Shown piece after piece: positions 13,512-14,365 of a stretch of DNA of 14,365 bases (position 1 is its first letter; each line of letters starts with the position of its first letter). This DNA is from Suttonella ornithocola (lineage in GTDB: Bacteria; Pseudomonadota; Gammaproteobacteria; Cardiobacteriales; Cardiobacteriaceae). The stretch is taken from the NCBI RefSeq assembly GCF_001889065.1, contig NZ_LWHB01000038.1, positions 25 through 14,389 on the forward strand, read 5' to 3'. The notes under the pieces are model-generated. The model did not search any database. It had not been told where the DNA came from and saw only the letters and a list, made by a program, of their open reading frames with translations. Both the position numbers and the translations under genes were made by a program.

Positions 13512-14365
13512 ATGATTTTGATGTCTTAATTATTGGTGGTGGCGCTGCAGGATGCTATTGCGCCATTCATGCCGCTCAACTGGGGCTATCAGTTGCTATT
13601 TTAGAAAGAAACCATTCTATTGGCGCAAAAATACGCGTGAGTGGTGGTGGTAGATGCAATCTGACCAATTTATACATTGCACCAGAAGCTTATCTTTCTT
13701 CAAATCCCAACTTTGTGCGTTCGGCACTTGCTCGACATACGCAATGGGACTTTTTGACGTGGCTTGAATCGCACCATTTAAAGACAGAGGAAAAAACCTT
13801 AGGACAACTGTTCTGTGTACAGAAAAGTAGGGGCATTCTTGCCGTCCTTGGGCAGGCGCTTATCAAGCATCAAGTAACAGTAATAACTGATTGCACCGTT
13901 ACGAAGCTAGAAAAAAATTCTCAAGGTTACTGTGTAGAAAGCAATCAAGGACAGTACCAAGGAATACAATGTGTGATTGCTTGTGGAGGACCTTCTTTTC
14001 CTAAATTGGGTGCAACAGATAGCGCTTTGCATTTTGCCAAACAACTACAAATTGCCAATATTCCTTTTCGCCCTGCGTTGGTTCCTTTTACTTTACGGTC
14101 GCCACAAACAGAATTGGCGGGCATTAGCACTGAGGTTATTGTGCAAACGGAAAATGCGCCTAGTTTCCGAGAAAATCTGCTTTATACGCATCGAGGCTTA
14201 TCTGGTCCAGCTATTTTGCAAATATCCAGTTATTGGCAAAAAGGTAACCCTATTTACGTTGATTATCTTCCGGATTTAGCCACCGACTTTCTGTTACAAG
14301 AAAAGCAACAGCGCCCGCGACAAACCCTAGTAAGTATTCTCAAACGACATTTACCCAGTAAATTA
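13508..14365 (+). CDS. HI0933/YhiN-family FAD-binding flavoprotein, N-terminal part (cut by window end)
   Basis: The frame opens at GTG 13508 and stays open for 286 codons to the window end, so the 3' end is missing (the family is about 390-420 residues). It begins with a dinucleotide-binding fold, DFDVLIIGGGAAGCYCAIHAA, then GAKIRVSGGGRCNLTN, the hallmark of the HI0933-like family. CGGPSFPKLGATDSALHFA and THRGLSGPAILQISSYW, both typical of the family, follow. Some family members are proposed NAD(P)H-dependent reductases (BaiN-like) or have roles in rRNA maturation; the physiological function is not settled. The only start fitting the FAD motif is this GTG, whose GTGA overlaps the argF stop codon, so it depends on argF translation or transcription. 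I see no in-frame stop. Confidence 0.93.
   Translation, partial: MNDFDVLIIGGGAAGCYCAIHAAQLGLSVAILERNHSIGAKIRVSGGGRCNLTNLYIAPEAYLSSNPNFVRSALARHTQWDFLTWLESHHLKTEEKTLGQLFCVQKSRGILAVLGQALIKHQVTVITDCTVTKLEKNSQGYCVESNQGQYQGIQCVIACGGPSFPKLGATDSALHFAKQLQIANIPFRPALVPFTLRSPQTELAGISTEVIVQTENAPSFRENLLYTHRGLSGPAILQISSYWQKGNPIYVDYLPDLATDFLLQEKQQRPRQTLVSILKRHLPSKL

Noticed and set aside
1..14365. CRISPR arrays, tRNA/rRNA genes, toxin-antitoxin pairs, prophage or defence islands
   Set aside because: No regularly spaced repeats, cloverleaf candidates or recognisable defence or phage proteins were seen; the coding space is filled by metabolic genes.

Overview
The window reads as chromosomal DNA of a gammaproteobacterium with a moderately AT-rich genome. 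PurH, transaldolase B, ornithine carbamoyltransferase, RluA and a full L-ascorbate (ula) pathway all look gammaproteobacterial. Presence of the ascorbate PTS suggests a host-associated or fermentative life. A Cardiobacteriaceae- or Pasteurellaceae-like organism would fit, but I cannot fix the family from sequence alone.

Layout. Bases 1-185 are the 3' end of an IS630-type transposase. It overlaps, tail to tail, an amino-acid-type periplasmic binding protein gene (144-886, minus) whose signal peptide and mature part are split by a one-base slip in a 7-base A tract. An AT-rich gap of about 420 bp with an 18-bp perfect hairpin and a promoter leads into purH (1308-2876, plus). A strong bidirectional terminator (3013-3042) separates purH from the operon that fills the middle of the window.

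That operon runs on the minus strand from about 10455 down to 3059: ulaG, ulaC, ulaA, ulaB, ulaD, a GST-like gene, ulaE, ulaF, tal. UlaCBA import and phosphorylate L-ascorbate. UlaG opens the lactone, UlaD decarboxylates 3-keto-L-gulonate-6-P, UlaE and UlaF epimerise the product to D-xylulose-5-P, and transaldolase links this to the pentose phosphate pathway. The DeoR-type regulator gene ulaR (10621-11379) is divergent from ulaG. The 217-bp space between them holds a good ulaG promoter and two closely matching direct repeats that look like operators. Intercistronic hairpins lie between ulaB and ulaD (terminator-like), between ulaD and the GST gene, and between ulaF and tal. The GST gene is the one member with no known place in the pathway.

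The right end has a SixA-like phosphatase gene (minus) divergent from rluA (plus) with only 22 bp between starts, then argF behind a near-consensus promoter. A HI0933/YhiN-type flavoprotein gene is coupled to argF by a GTGA overlap and runs off the window end. I found no tRNA, rRNA or CRISPR. I did not find a clearly new system. The best leads are the GST in the ula operon, the internal terminator-like hairpin, the paired operators and the homopolymer-broken binding protein gene.
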